Notes: generated by a model not told the origin, from the letters alone. DNA of 64,000 nt from Mycogone perniciosa (GCA_025331125.1 JAOALB010000051.1:62001-126000), one strand, 5' to 3'. Numbered from the stretch's first letter, positions 34,490 to 46,391 are shown. Numbers and translations are program-made.

Positions 34490-35013
34490 ATGCAGATTTT
34501 CGTCAAGACCCTCACGGGGAAGACGATCACCCTTGAGGTGGAGTCTTCCGACACCATCGACAATGTCAAGTCCAAGATCCAGGACAAGGAGGGCATTCCC
34601 CCGGACCAGCAGCGATTGATCTTCGCTGGCAAGCAGCTGGAGGATGGCCGCACCCTGAGCGACTACAACATCCAGAAGGAGAGCACTCTCCACCTGGTGC
34701 TGCGTCTGCGTGGTGGTGCCAAGAAGCGCAAGAAGAAGGTCTACACCACCCCCAAGAAGATCAAGCACAAGCGGAAGAAGACCAAGTTGGCTGTCCTTAA
34801 GTACTACAAGGTCAGCAACGATGGCAACATCGAGCGGTTGCGACGAGAGTGCCCTGCCGACACCGTGAGTAAACCCCTTTTTTCTGATTCGTTCATCTGG
34901 CAAACTTGCTGACATTTTATGACTAGTGCGGTGCTGGTGTCTTCATGGCCTCTATGCCCGACCGTCAGTACTGCGGTCGCTGCCACCTGACCTACGTTTT
35001 CGACAAGCAATAA
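34490..35013 (+). CDS. Ubiquitin-40S ribosomal protein S31 fusion (eS31)
   Basis: Ubiquitin fused to a small-subunit protein; the fusion is cleaved to release both. Exons are 34490-34864 and 34927-35013 (62-nt intron, donor GTGAGT, acceptor GACTAG), giving 153 residues. Residues 1-76 are a complete ubiquitin ending LRLRGG. The basic segment then begins [14 protein letters not shown], and the zinc finger is [24 protein letters not shown]. The conserved ubiquitin lysines are present. The intron lies within the zinc finger. It is divergent from RPS26. Confidence 0.96.
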
Positions 35014-35701
35014 ACGACCAACTTAAAAAAAGGAATTGTGGAATTGGACGGCTGGAGCCATGGGACTGCCAAACAAAATAACAGGCGTTGATGTAGCATA
35101 GAGCGCATCTGGCGGCTTCTGGTAATGAATGCTTGATTAAGACCACGTCTGGGAGTTTTCGGGAATAGTAGTTCATGTGACAATGCGCAATGATGCCAAA
35201 CAAATGTTGTTCCAGACTTGACCCATACATGTCATAATATCTTGAAGCTGTGTAAAAGTATTAGTAAGTGGTAAACTCAAGAGCACTGAGTATCCAGAAT
35301 ATCCTGGCATACCAAATCCATCTCCATGGTGTCATATTGATCGGTGACTGCGGCATGAAGATACCTGGTGGGCAGCGAAGTGAGTTGAAGGTCGTAATGA
35401 CAACACATACGAGCCCATACACAATGGACCTGGATGAGATCCTGTCATGTCAAGCCCAAAGCACGTCATCAGAAACACAAAGCAGGTGATTGTAGCTAGT
35501 AGCAACCTTTGAATTTCCCTTTGCAACGTAATGGTTGGGTATGTAGTATCCCCCCATAAGTATCTACACAAACGCATAAAGCATCAAACGTGTTTCCTCA
35601 AACGCCAAATCCTGAGTCCTGCAACTCCCTCAAAGTGAATCGCACATGCCACCCGGCAGCCAGGGCCAATCCCGGATGCTCCGTGTTCAGAGGGACTTCG
35701 A
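35014..35701. other. Intergenic, no gene seen
   Basis: A 690-bp gap between the RPS31 3' end and the 3' end of the small ORF. No gene is supported. Confidence 0.55.
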
Positions 35702-35973
35702 CTACTGAGACTTCGACAGCGCCCCCTGCTTCTTGTACAAAGCCTTGAGCGGCTTCTGCTTTATCTCTTCTTCGGTCTTCTCCATCTCGACCTTGTTCAG
35801 CTCCTTTTGCAGCTCCACCTGCAGCTCGAGCAACTCCTTTAGACTCTGCTCGTCATAGGTGTCGACACCAACAACCTTGCCGACATTCTGCTCTTTGTGA
35901 TTAGTTAAACGAGCCAAGGCGTGATGCTCATCTCTCCCCGAAGCCTCTGAGATTTGGAACGCACTCTATTCAT
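35702..35973 (-). CDS. Candidate small ORF overlapping NOP56 terminus
   Basis: Hypothetical 64-residue protein; I do not recognise it. A nine-base first exon, ATG AAT AGA (35973-35965), lies over the end of NOP56: its ATG is inside the last codons of NOP56 (GATAATGAATAG, one base out of register). A 77-nt intron follows (35964-35888; donor GTGCGT, branch ACTAAT, acceptor AGCAG). The second exon (35887-35702) reads NVGKVVGVDTYDEQSLKELL, then a Lys/Glu/Leu-rich helix, and ends GALSKSQ. The long frame has no ATG near its own start, so splicing to an upstream exon is needed, and this is the only one I found. It may be a 3' UTR intron plus a chance frame, so treat as tentative. Confidence 0.4.
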
Positions 35974-37662
35974 TATCCGCCGCCTTCGACTTCTTCTTCT
36001 TTTTCTTCTTCTCGCCATCGTCGGCCTTCACGGCAGGAGCCTCTTCCTCTGTTCGCTTGCGCTTCTTCTCCTCCTTATCCTTCTTCTTATCCTTCTTATC
36101 CTTCTTCTCCTTCTTCTGCTTCTTGGCGGAAGGAGGCTCAGGAGCATCCTCCATGTCTTCATCTTCATCATCCTCGTCGATGATGTCGCCGAGAGAAGCC
36201 TTTGCAGTATCACCGAGAGAGGCCATTACGGATTCCTGCATGCTAGTCAGTATTGTCCATGGAAGGTCACGGAGGGAGCATCTCGTACCATGACAGTAAC
36301 ATTCTTGGCCGGGCGCTTGCCAGTCGCGTAAAATTCCAAGCGATCGTCCACTTGCTGTTTGAATGCCTCACCGAATCGGCTTGAGGGCTCCTCTGAAAAG
36401 AAGTCAATGCGAGCAGCCATGCTGCATTTGTTGGCGAGGTATCGCGAGATGCGACCCTTGTTTCGGGGACCCGCCTTACCAATCGCGCTTGCGTTGTAAA
36501 GCAATCCGTACTTGGGTGTGTTGCTTTTGCTCTTGAGAGCGCGGAACAGAGCCTTCTCGGCACCAAGAATCTGCAAGGTGGATGCTGGGCACTTGGCCAA
36601 GTTGGCCAGGGATCCCGCATGAGAAATGAGACGGGCAGCAATGATAGGGCCAACCAGGGCCTGAAGGTTGGGAGCAACCTCACCCAACTTCCGCTCGAGG
36701 TAGCTGGCAAATGTGATTCGGTTCTGGGCTTGCGTGATGACATTGTCAGCGTGCTTAAGGATGATCTCAAGGTCAACATCAGCCATGTCCATGCCCATAG
36801 AGACCTTGGCAGCGTCAATGATAGCCTGTGCCTTGTCTCCATCCTCTTCGATAACAGCAGCGATGTCGTGCAACATGCCGTCGCTCAAGCTCTTCTTGTT
36901 TTGAATGACCGCGACGAGCTTTGCATAGGTCAAGTTATCCGACACAATTCGGATGAGCTCGGGAAAGTGCCATCCGTACCCTTCACGAAGACGCATGTAC
37001 CCCTGGTTCAAAACTTTATCTTTGGTGTCGAGCACGGCAATGGCCTGGATGATGTGGTTGTCGTTTCGCGTGGCGCTGAACTTGACCTTGCCACGCGAGT
37101 AGGCGTGAGCCAGACCAAGAGAGGCCTTGTCAAGGTCACCCACCTGGAGGCCCTTGAGGAGCTTATCCGCATGGAGTCGAATGCCACGAAGAATTTCGGC
37201 AACGACAACGGAGGTGTCAGACGTCTCGCACTCTAGGCCAGGGAAAGCAGCCTTGATGGAGCCAGCAAGAGTTCGTTCGGCGACACCCAGCACAATCTTG
37301 CTCTTCTTGCCGCCTGTCTTGGGGAGACTGAGTTCGAGGATCGACTTGAGAGCTTCGGAAACGATACCCTCGGAAACAAGGTTCACGTTCTCGAGGGCCT
37401 GAGCAGAGCCGCTGGTTACGAAGAAAACAAAAAAGTCAGCCTCAGCCTCGAGCCGCAACAACCGCGCGCCCACGCATTCCGCAAGGACTTACCCGAAAGG
37501 AGTGAAGTTGACCAGCTTGACCATCTTGCCGAACTTGGAGAGGTCAATGGCGGCTTGCTGCACCTCCTTCAGCTTGAAGCCAACCGCATCGGTCTGGTGC
37601 ACCACGCTGAAGAGGGCAAAGCCGAGGGTGCTCTCGAAGAGCGCATAGTCGAGGTGCGCCAT
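35966..37662 (-). CDS. Box C/D snoRNP core protein NOP56
   Basis: Nucleolar protein that binds box C/D snoRNAs with fibrillarin and NOP58 and supports rRNA 2'-O-methylation and processing. Minus-strand exons are 37662-37493, 37411-36289 and 36235-35966, with introns of 81 and 53 nt, giving 520 residues. The start is MAHLDYALFEST. Splicing gives NFTPFGGSAQALEN and NVTVMESVMASLGD. The NOP domain contains YGWHFPELIRIVSDN and the RNA-binding GAEKALFRALKSKSNTPKYG. The C-terminus is the usual Lys/Glu/Asp-rich tail (KKQKKEKKDKKDKKK), ending AADNE. NOP56, not NOP58, is favoured by the N terminus and by the GWHFPEL to NKKSLSDG spacing. Confidence 0.94.
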
Positions 37663-38313
37663 CTTATCTCGTCCCAGGCAGAGGCCGCAGATTGAGGGAG
37701 GAGGAGAGAAGAGGGCAAGTCGAGTGGTTGTTGCGATTGCAATTGGTGGTGGAGTGTTTTTGGCTTTTTCTTCTCCAGTGATGTCTTTCAGAAGTTTCTG
37801 AAGCCTTTTTTTCTGATGGGCGAAATTTTTTGGTAGCTCGGAGCTTGGCGCACGGACCATTTGGCGCTCAATCAGCCGCCACGACAGTGGGATGAATCAC
37901 GTGCAGCAGAAGCGGGGCATTTCTTCTCTCTTCAGTTCTGCTTCACCTAATAATAATACTCCATAACTACTTCGTAGACAACAGTCAATAACTTGTGCTG
38001 CTATGATAAGATATCCGAAAAGCCCTTTACTGCTGAAAAGGCTCACGTCGTTTTACCGATTAGTACACAAATAACTCACTCTCACAATACTAATTAGGTC
38101 AAGGTAGACAAACCACATAGTTCGGAACGATCCTACGGAAGCCCTTCAGGAGTCATGCGTCACGACAGTCACAACTATCTATGTTTCATTCGGCAAAAAG
38201 CGTTCATCAATATGAGCTCTGATTCATTTTAATCTTCCTACAATAGCTCATCTTGACAATTCCATTCTGGTGGCATATTTCTTTCCGTCCTCTCCCAGCC
38301 CTTATCTAATTCC
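37663..38313. other. NOP56 promoter and chitinase 3' region
   Basis: A 650-bp gap. The half next to NOP56 should hold its promoter. It includes TAATAATACTCC-like sequence near 37952. No gene is supported. Confidence 0.5.
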
Positions 38314-39620
38314 TCAATTGTTGGGAAATCCCTCCCTCAAGTTGTCATACTTGGTCTCCGGATACTCGAGGCAATTGTCTTGCCTCAGCAATGCGTCTGG
38401 TCCCCCCAGCCCATCAATAACCGTCCCGATCAAACTGTCGTCGCCCTGCTTGTCGGCGCTGCTCTCCCACCACATGGCGCCTCCCAGACCCCTCTGTTGG
38501 ATGTATTCAACCTTGACCCTGCTCATGGCCGGAGTATCGTAAGTGACGAGCTTTCTCGTCTGCGAGTTGTAGCAGAAAGTAGCCCCGGTCTGCTCATCGT
38601 AGATCTCTTCAGCTCCCTCAAGTGGAAGGACCTTGTAATCAAAGATTCCATTCTCCCAGGATCCTTCACCGACGCCGCTGTATGGCTGGCCAGGCCCGTC
38701 AGTGTTCTCAAATGCACGTCCATAAAGGGGCATGCCGAGGACAATCTTGTTGGCAGCTACGCCCTGACTGGTGTAATAGTCAATAGCCGCATCGGTAGAG
38801 AACGGCGTGCAGGCAGGGTTGGCCTGGCAAGGGTGGAGATTGGCCTGGTGTCCGCTGATCTGGTCCCAAGACCCGGCATAGTCGTAGGCCATCAAGTTCC
38901 AGAAGTCCAAGTACCTATCCATGCCGGCGATGTCAAGCCTCTCAAAGTTTTGAGAACCAGCAGGACAGGCCACAGTCAGCTCAAAGTGATGACCGTTGCC
39001 AAGTGTCTGCGAATACGCGTCCAGCTCATTGCGGACAGTCTCGAGAAGCTCGACAAAGTTTGTGGCCTCATCTGCATTCTGGGGATACTCCCAATCAATA
39101 TCCAGACCATCGAAACCAAGGTTCTTGAGCAGCTCGAGACTGGACTTGGCGAACGTCTCACGGCCTTGTGGGGTGCTGGCCGGGTTCTTGAAGTTGGAGC
39201 TATATGTCCAGCCGCCGATGGACAGGAGCACCTTGAGATTGCGGTTGTTCTTCTTCAGGAGGTTGAGCTGCTTGAGACACCCGTACAGATTGGTGCCGGT
39301 GTCGTTCCAGGAGTCGCCATCCCAGTGAATATCGGTATCCGCCCAGCCGTCGGTCATATGCCTATACGTCATCAGCATATCATTCAGAGTGAGGGGATGA
39401 GATGAGGGGTGCGTACACTTCTCCGCTGTCTGAGCGGACATTGGCAAAGGCGTAGAGAACATGAGTAAGCTTCTCAGCTGGGAGGTCCTGAGGTCGATGC
39501 TGTCGGGCGTAGATGGCCCTTGAAAATGCAAGTCAGTCGTTGGTTGGTTGTATGTGATGTGTGGTTTCCCTTGACCTACCAGTTGACAAAGTAGGCGACT
39601 GAGCGGTAACCTTCAGCCAT
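38314..39620 (-). CDS. GH18 chitinase, non-secreted (cytoplasmic) type
   Basis: Endochitinase of glycoside hydrolase family 18. Minus-strand exons are 39620-39580, 39518-39417 and 39361-38314 with introns of 61 and 55 nt, giving 396 residues. The catalytic motif is FDGLDIDWEYPQ with the acid Glu near residue 139; SIGGWTYSSNF precedes it and DYAGSW, MPLYGRAF and GGAMWWESSADKQG follow. The start, MAEGYRSVAYFVNW, has no signal peptide, as in the ChiB1-like intracellular group. The frame remains open for about 170 bases upstream without an ATG, ending in a hydrophobic segment (FLTILGIFLLLISL), and a TATA-like element lies at 39798-39803, so I take that part as 5' leader. The role is probably autolysis or wall recycling. 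Confidence 0.9.
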
Positions 39621-39797
39621 CTTGGGCGTTGAGGACAATTTGTTGAATGGGATAAGTGAGATTAGAAGTAGAAAAATCCCTAGGATTGTAAGAAATCTAG
39701 AGGAGCCGAGATCCCTGTGTTGAGTGCTTTGGTGTTTCTGTAGAGAAGCCGTGTTGAGCGGGATTGAAACAGCAGCTCGAGAGCAGACCAACGGCTC

Positions 39798-39803
39798 TTT
39801 ATA
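39798..39803 (-). promoter_or_regulatory. TATA-like box of the chitinase gene
   Basis: TATAAA on the minus strand, about 180 bp upstream of the chitinase start codon. It suggests transcription starting near 39770 and a leader of about 150 nt. The assignment is by position only. Confidence 0.4.
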
Positions 39804-40974
39804 CCTGCAAAAGGCGCGAGATCAGGACTGCCGACTCTACGAGTATATTGTTTGCAGAAATCGATCGCGATAGGTCGACTCTGGGAAAGACACTTTGGTG
39901 GCAGATGGAAGCCGCTGGCGTTGTTGTGGCGGCTTTCGCGTCTGCCTCCACCTTTGGATGAGTTGTCTCTCGGAGGAGGCGGTGCTGGCCAGTAGCAGCT
40001 CCACAGCCAACCAATGCCGAGGAAGAAATCAGCCTGATCTAAGCATATCTGTCTGGGCGGCTGATTCATGAATCTGCTGTCCGTCATTACTCCGTACTAC
40101 ATACGAAGGATGTCAGCCACGTATTACCGGGTAAGCGGGCCTTGGCCATGTCTTCATGTTTCTATGTAGAAAATACAGCAATATCCAGCGATATCATGCT
40201 ATGGATTAAGTAAATGCACAAGCTTGGTCTCCGCAAAAACCGTATCCCCGGAGGATCAACGGTCTCGGCAGCCATAGCAGCGGCCCCTCGGACCTCCGCG
40301 CGCCGTCTCAAACCCCCGTTTTGAGTTATCCTCCGCCCCGGGAACGACACTTAGCGGCGCCGTAGGGAAGTTCCACAGTCCGCATGGCCTCGTGCTGCGT
40401 CCGGAGCCGAATAGTCATGGATAATTGCGATCTTCCAGAGTTGTTGGGTCGTCTCTGAAAATACCTCGTTCCCACATGGCACGACCCCAGCTGGGCTAGA
40501 GTTTACACCCCTCCGTCATCCTATTGCCTTCGCAACGGGCTTCCATTTTTGGAATACAGGTGCGAGATATTGTTTGCCTGTGATGCAGCTAGTTACATAC
40601 ATACATTTAGTTGAAACACGCGATTCTGCTGTTGGCTTGGTTTTTTGCTTCACTTCATTTCACCCTCCCTTTCACCTATCTGTGCAGAGCATGGACTTGC
40701 GGAGGGTCTTATTCCTTCTTCATACCATGAATTACATATCTTTCCTCGGCTGCAATGGCTATTATGTGAAGAAACCCAAGATTGTTTGGTGATACTACGT
40801 ATTGTTGGTTCATGCTTTGCATCCGAACTCAGCACCAGCCTTCGGAACTTCCCAACAAACTCTCCTTCCGTTCAACCAACACGCTTTGTCTAATTGTTTA
40901 TGCAGACTGGTCCATTCACACTCCCTGAAATATTTGCAACGTTGCTCTCACAAGAGACCCCAGTCTTTGCCAAA

Positions 40975-41307
40975 CTAGGCCTTTTCGTCCGACTTGCAAG
41001 CCCAGAAGCAAAAGCAGAGCGGCCAGATGCAGTTCTCCTCCATCTTTTTTCTCCTGCTCTCCCGCTCCCTCTCCCCCTGTCTTTGTTTCTCTCTGTCTTT
41101 CTCCAATCCCTCTCTTATGGCGTTTCCGATATCATCTTTCCATTTGCTCTCGGCCACGATCACGTTACTGGAGACATTGAAGTAACCGTGCCTCTCCATG
41201 ACTGCCAATTTGTCGCCTCTGCTGTCGCTGTCCTGGCCACTCCGCATAGGGAGCGCCTTGACCTGCAATCCGCAGAACAGTAGAAATTGAAGGCTTTTTA
41301 TGTTCAT
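40975..41307 (-). CDS. Candidate small secreted protein
   Basis: A 110-residue frame with no family I recognise. The ATG sits in a strong context (CTCACCATGA). The first residues, MNIKSLQFLLFCGLQVKALP, look like a signal peptide cleaved near Ala18. A polar mid-section (YFNVSSNVIVAESKWKDDI) is followed by an Arg/Glu/Lys-rich helix that corresponds to a purine-rich tract on the sense strand (41040-41116). The last 20 residues hold four Cys (NCIWPLCFCFWACK). Size, leader and C-terminal Cys fit a small secreted or effector-like protein, but there is no supporting homology. A frame on the other strand also spans it. Confidence 0.45.
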   Translation of the reverse strand: MNIKSLQFLLFCGLQVKALPMRSGQDSDSRGDKLAVMERHGYFNVSSNVIVAESKWKDDIGNAIREGLEKDREKQRQGERERESRRKKMEENCIWPLCFCFWACKSDEKA

Positions 41308-41633
41308 GGTGAGATAGTTGTAAGGAGCTAGAAGTGTGGTAGTGATTTAATGTCGGTGTTAATGCGGTATCTCCTTGGAAAGGAAAGTATTCAGGGGTCG
41401 ATTGGCCATTTATAACTGAGTTGCAAACACCTCGTGATTCAGTGAAAGAAAAAGAATGATGATCAAATTAAATAACCCCGTCTTTGGATCCTGCTTTGTT
41501 TCCCTGTCTCTAAACGTGAATCATAAGCCTCGGAGCAAAATGCCCTTCTTTGATCCCAAACAGTTTCATTATGTTCAACGTGAAATCCGCTTTCCGAGCT
41601 CCACTGTCAACAAACCTTTGGTACTCCAGAATC

Positions 41634-43650
41634 TCAAAATACAAACACAAAATCTTCGTTCTCCAAGTCCGTGATGTCAGCAAAGGCCTTACCACCTTTC
41701 ATATCATGCAATCGTCTAGCTGTTTCCTCATCATCTCCTGAGAGCCTTGTGTCTCCATTCTCCTCAGCTAGTCTCTGGTTCCCTTCCCTCATCGCCCTCT
41801 CCAAGGCTTCCATGCGCTCGACCTCCTCAGCCGTCTCTAAACTCATGTCTAAGACTACTGCACTCTTTCCTAAGGCCACTCTGCGCTTGGCGTGCGATGT
41901 ATTGAGCCACTTCAGGTAAAGCGATGTTAACCCCACAAGGAGGATGACCATAGCGAAGAAGACAAAATTTGCGCGCAAGCCTCGGTTGTAGGCTGGTGCT
42001 TCGTCGGGCGTAAAGAGGAGTGGGCCGATAACGTTACCAGCGGAGGAGCCGATGAACACAAATGCTGATGTGGTTTTGCGTTTTGTGTCCCCGGCGGTAT
42101 TCTGCGCAGACCATGCGTAGATCAGAGGTGCTACCGAGAAATTAGTCTTTGTCACACAGTATGTAGGGGCCAGAGCTTACTGATGCCGGTAAATGTGCAT
42201 AAACAGAAGTAGCCCCCAAGCAAAACGGCTCTATGCTCAACATCGTGCGGAAAGTGTAGCAATATTGAAAAGCCAATCATAGGTGGGATGCAGAGAATAG
42301 CAATCACAGGGCCTTTGAGTTTCCACTTCATTGATGCGTACGCACTCAGAGAGACAGCACAGATATGAGACAGGCCCACCGGAACGTTGAAGAGCATGGT
42401 TTGGAAGGGATCAGACACGAACGACTTGATAATGAGCGGTCCGAAAGTAGAGATGCCATTTGAAGGCACTGATATGCAGAATATCATGACGAACCACAAC
42501 CAAGTCTTGAGATCTGATAAAGCTTCGAAGAAGTGGGGGTACCTCCACTCGCGCGACATAACACCCATCTGGTTGTTGCGCAGCCGCTCAATGGCAATGA
42601 CTTTGTCGTCATCACTCAGGAACTTGGCTTCGGTGGGTGAATCAGGCATCCAATAGAACATGGCTCCCGAAACGCCGACGGTGACGATACCGAAAAAGAG
42701 GAAGATAATCTATAGGAACGTTAGTGACAATGGATCTAGGGTGAGTAGTATGTAGCCTGCGTCTTACCTGGTATGGCTTCATTTGGGAATCGATGCTCGC
42801 CAGTCCATATGTGATAAGGCTTCCAAGCTATGGGTCATTAGTGGTGCGATCTTTGTGGTTTGGATATCCCATAACTCACCACCCATGTGAGGCCATTCAT
42901 GCAGTACCAGGATCCAATCCTCATTGTCTGCTCTCTGGTGAATAAAGAATAAGCCCCTGGCATCGTAGAAGAAATGGGTGAATGAAGGACTTACCTTCGC
43001 CTCCACCACATCTGCGTAATGGCAACAAAACTTGGGCCGACACAGGCCTCAAAAACGCCCAGAAAAAAACGAGCAGCCAATAGTTGGGGAAAATTGTGAG
43101 CCCATGTCATTCCCGTCAATGTAATTCCCCATGCTAACACCATGGCACTTGTGAACTTTCCAATGGGAAGCTTAACCAGGGCCCAGGCCAAAGGCAACTG
43201 CATAAACACCTGCGCGAGGGAAACGATGCTTCCGAGCCATGAAAACTCATCCCCAACCAGGTCTGTATCCTCAATGAGCCCAAATATTGAAGCGTATGAT
43301 AATGTGGCCTTGTCGAGAGCTTGGAGGAAATAAACTGATAGCATGAGAGGGAGGAGAGCGATATCGATGCGTCGGAGGATGCGTGCGTCATCAGCTGGAG
43401 AGATGGTGATGGCCTCGTCCGGTGAGCGACCCAGCTTGATGAGCATCATGGCAGCAGCATCGCGATGAACCTTTGGCGGCCCTTCACGCTCCTGTGACAG
43501 GTGACCGGTTCCCTCGCCATCGTTGGGGTCGGCATCGTGTTGACTCAAGGGCTGGTAGGATGGGGATGTTGGTTGTAATGCCGATAAAGTCAGCCTTGTG
43601 GGCATCATGAAGATCTTGGAGAACATGGCGCCCAGCTTTACATGGCGCAT
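41634..43650 (-). CDS. MFS transporter, Dal5-like (anion:cation symporter) family
   Basis: Plasma-membrane carrier of the major facilitator superfamily, of the allantoate/organic-anion symporter type. Five minus-strand exons: 43650-42995, 42934-42880, 42827-42768, 42709-42181, 42130-41634; introns are 50-60 nt. The protein is 598 residues. It starts MRHVKLGAMFSK, has a cytosolic N terminus of about 85 residues and then about twelve membrane spans. Family motifs are LDKATLSYASIFG, FQ/QLPLAWALVKLPIGKF, FFLGVFEACVGPSF, WWRRREQTMRIGSWYCMNG and, at the fourth splice, FTGITPLIYAWSAQNTAGDTKRK. The C-terminal tail is long and charged, with EEVERMEALERAMREGNQRL. The substrate is not decided by sequence. 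It shares purine-use logic with the allantoinase 34 kb away, but that is weak inference. Confidence 0.9.
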
Positions 43651-46391
43651 TAGACACCGAGCCTCGCAACAAGGCTGAAGTTTTGGAGACTCCTGTCTAG
43701 GTTGCCTGTCTTAAGCAACAATGTGTTGTTCACCGAATCGGGATGAAGGAGCTGAACGTGATTGTAAGCAATGACGTCGAGAGACATATGCCCGCTAAGC
43801 GCCTTGCGATTGGCCCAACACATCTTATGGGTTCCCTTTTTTGGAGACACTGAGACACTGGGGCTAAACGTGATTTGGTTTGGAGGAAGCGGACAGGGCT
43901 GAGTTGACTTGTCGCGAATCTTGAAGCTCCATCATGATAATCTGCCAAAAGATATGGAGGTCGCGGACTAGAAATGGATATCCGTGGTAAGAGAGATAGA
44001 GAGACGTGCGGAAATATCGGAAGAGCCTCCATTCTGCAAGTGGATATAGATCAAGGGCGAATCTTGGCAAAAAACAGGGTACGAGTACAACTTGGGCAAT
44101 ATTACCAGGGATCTATGAACATGAACCCACACAGGCCGCTCAGATCAGTGTTGGGAAAATAGGCAGTGAGACATGATAGATATCGTGGTTCAATGTGATA
44201 GGAATCGTCATAGAACTTTTTGGTTTCACGCTGAAAATTGCATGTAGTGCAACCTGGACGGACCGACAAGAAATGCATGCGTTGTCTCTCACACCACCTT
44301 TTTCGGGCGCAACACATCCGGCTGAAATATGTTCAGCTCTGATCATCAGCTGCCATACAAATAAATAGATTGTTGAGGTTTGGGTGGTGGACTTGAGAGT
44401 CGGCAGGCGGACTTTTTGGAAATAAATCCGAGGGTGCCACATGGAGACGTCTTTCAAAGTCCCCATCTCTCAACATAGAGCCAAAATAGAGCCAGTTATC
44501 CATCCGCCTTTTACGAAATCGCGGGCGATTGTCTGACCTATTGTGTTGGATGTCAACGCATTCCGATTTGCGCAGGATAGACGATATGCTAGTAGATGCG
44601 TATTCTTTTCCCCTTTGGTCCGACAAACTCGCTGTTGGCTGCCGCTGGCGATCCAGGCCCTGGCATTAGCTGGATCAGATGTGAAAGGTTGTTGGTGGCC
44701 GATAGTTATCGGCGATAAGTACACACGGCTCCCCCATGACCTGACTGGTGATTTGCATGCTCACCGGGCTTGGTGTAATAAATAACATCCTTGGCTCTCT
44801 GCCGGGCCGCCAAATCACGAATGCATCTCCTCCTTCAATGCGGAGACACGGGCATGCAAGGCGTGGATGTTTGGTGCATCGGATAGGTTGAGCGGAGTCG
44901 GTCCTGATTCCCCTGTCCACTCTTGGGACTCCAATAATAGTCTCTCCCCTGCTAGGCCTGGGATCGCTCACGGCCCACGCACGTCAATGTCGTCGGTTCT
45001 TCGCCCGTATTATCGCTGTCACCGCTGCTGGAGGAGGACGGCTACTCGTAGACGTCCAAACAATGACTCGTATTGGGACCCAAGGTCTTAGACATTTTCC
45101 TGCCCAGGGGTTTGTCGTGATTCAGTCAGGCCGTTCGGCGAAAGAGAGTTGGACTATAGAATGGGGCCCTTTCTGTCGTGGCCATCCATAACTGCCCGAC
45201 TGCCTCGCGGGTTCGGCGATTACTCGTTTGATCGAGGGCGAGCGGGAGGTCTGTAAGAGGGATCGCCGGCTGGCGGGTTCTCGGCGCTTATAGTGAGTGC
45301 ATGCTTTCGCACAAGAGTGTGTGTACGAGTACTGTTGATGAGGAGCCAACACACACAAACACAATAATACGAGGTACGACGACTGCATGTAAGCTCTCGA
45401 TGGACTCTGCGCACTGTATCAATGCACCGTGTGCACGAGCCACTCCCCAACGTATCACGTACCACCATAGTGCCACTGTGCATAGTATGTATCCTCACTG
45501 TACGACGTCCTCGTATCTCAGCTTGACGGACGACACTCACACTTTCTTTTCTTCCTTGTGTAGCATGTATCCATCTTGTCATCCTATACCATCTATGGCT
45601 ATTGGCTATGCTACTGATTGGCGATTCCACTGGGTACGACTTCAAGGCGCTTTTGTAGTCAGTCTTGGCCTGCTCACAAATGACCGATATATATATACCA
45701 TGTTTTCTCTTGGATCCTCAGCCTGGAAGGTTGGACAGCCGACTGGTCCAGAATCCAGTTCGGAGCGTCCATATTGGATATTGGCCGACTCTCCACCTTT
45801 ACATTCTGTGGCAGAGTCAAATGGACCAATGAGTCAATCATTGTGCACCCTCTTCATTCGCTAAGATGTCTTGATCGTTACGCCGCGCCGAATGTGACGC
45901 AATGCTGGGCTCTGTTGGCTCGAAGCGAAGCATGCCTCACATGGGACGTGATCCGACTCTTCTCTCTGTCTGTTTTCTCCTCAACTCCAGAGGGCCAACA
46001 AAGCAAACAATGTGGGCTGGAGAGGGGGGGTGTGCAGGTAGTGGCTACACATGAGGATGTGGACCTAGCTCAAGATGCAGGACATCATCATCCGCGTCTG
46101 CCTTGTGATGGGTTTAAGGATACTGCGTGGCTCCAAGACTGATCAATATATATACTCCCGTAGCCCACATGCAGCCCGGCTTGCTAGGGTAGACAAGTCC
46201 GTCATCCCGTGCCGTCTTCTACCCCTACCTGCTTCTTACCAGTTATCAATCTTCATATAAACCACATGCCCAGTCCTATATCCACGTTTTCAGTACTTAA
46301 TATCACCCGTTGTACACCATTTATATCCTTCACTTCTCAACTCCTCACAGCTTCCCAGACAGTGGCCGTCAAGGTCAACTAAACCCATACC
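43651..46391. other. 2.7-kb intergenic region between MFS and P450
   Basis: No supported gene. It holds promoters of two divergently placed genes. Frames near 44100-44620 and 45120-45645 lack family features; one at 45388-45122 begins with a hydrophobic stretch (MQSSYLVLLCLCVLAPHQ) but continues into sequence with no coding character. TA-rich runs at 46141-46152 and 46250-46260 could be TATA-like elements for the P450. Confidence 0.5.

Larger units (their letters stand above)
39621..41633. other. Chitinase promoter and gap up to the MFS gene
   Basis: About 2 kb between the chitinase start and the MFS 3' end. Within it is one candidate small secreted protein on the minus strand (40975-41307), described separately. 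The rest has no supported gene. A TACTCCGTA-type motif occurs at about 40088. Confidence 0.5.

Noticed and set aside
36619..37236. 205-residue plus-strand frame opposite NOP56
   Set aside because: Antisense mirror of a conserved gene; no start context or family similarity.
38380..39405. 341-residue plus-strand frame opposite the chitinase
   Set aside because: Although long, it lies wholly over conserved GH18 codons, and its residues show no domain; a mirror effect of codon bias.
40894..41283. 129-residue plus-strand frame opposite the candidate small secreted protein
   Set aside because: No ATG near its start and a pyrimidine tract gives Pro/Leu/Ser runs. The minus strand has the better start and leader.
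5970..43650. Allantoinase and the Dal5-like carrier as one purine-use cluster
   Set aside because: They lie 34 kb apart with many unrelated genes between, so clustering is not supported.
45122..45388. 88-residue minus-strand frame with a signal-like start (MQSSYLVLLCLCVLA)
   Set aside because: The rest is low in coding character and the start context is poor. Not enough to call a secreted protein.
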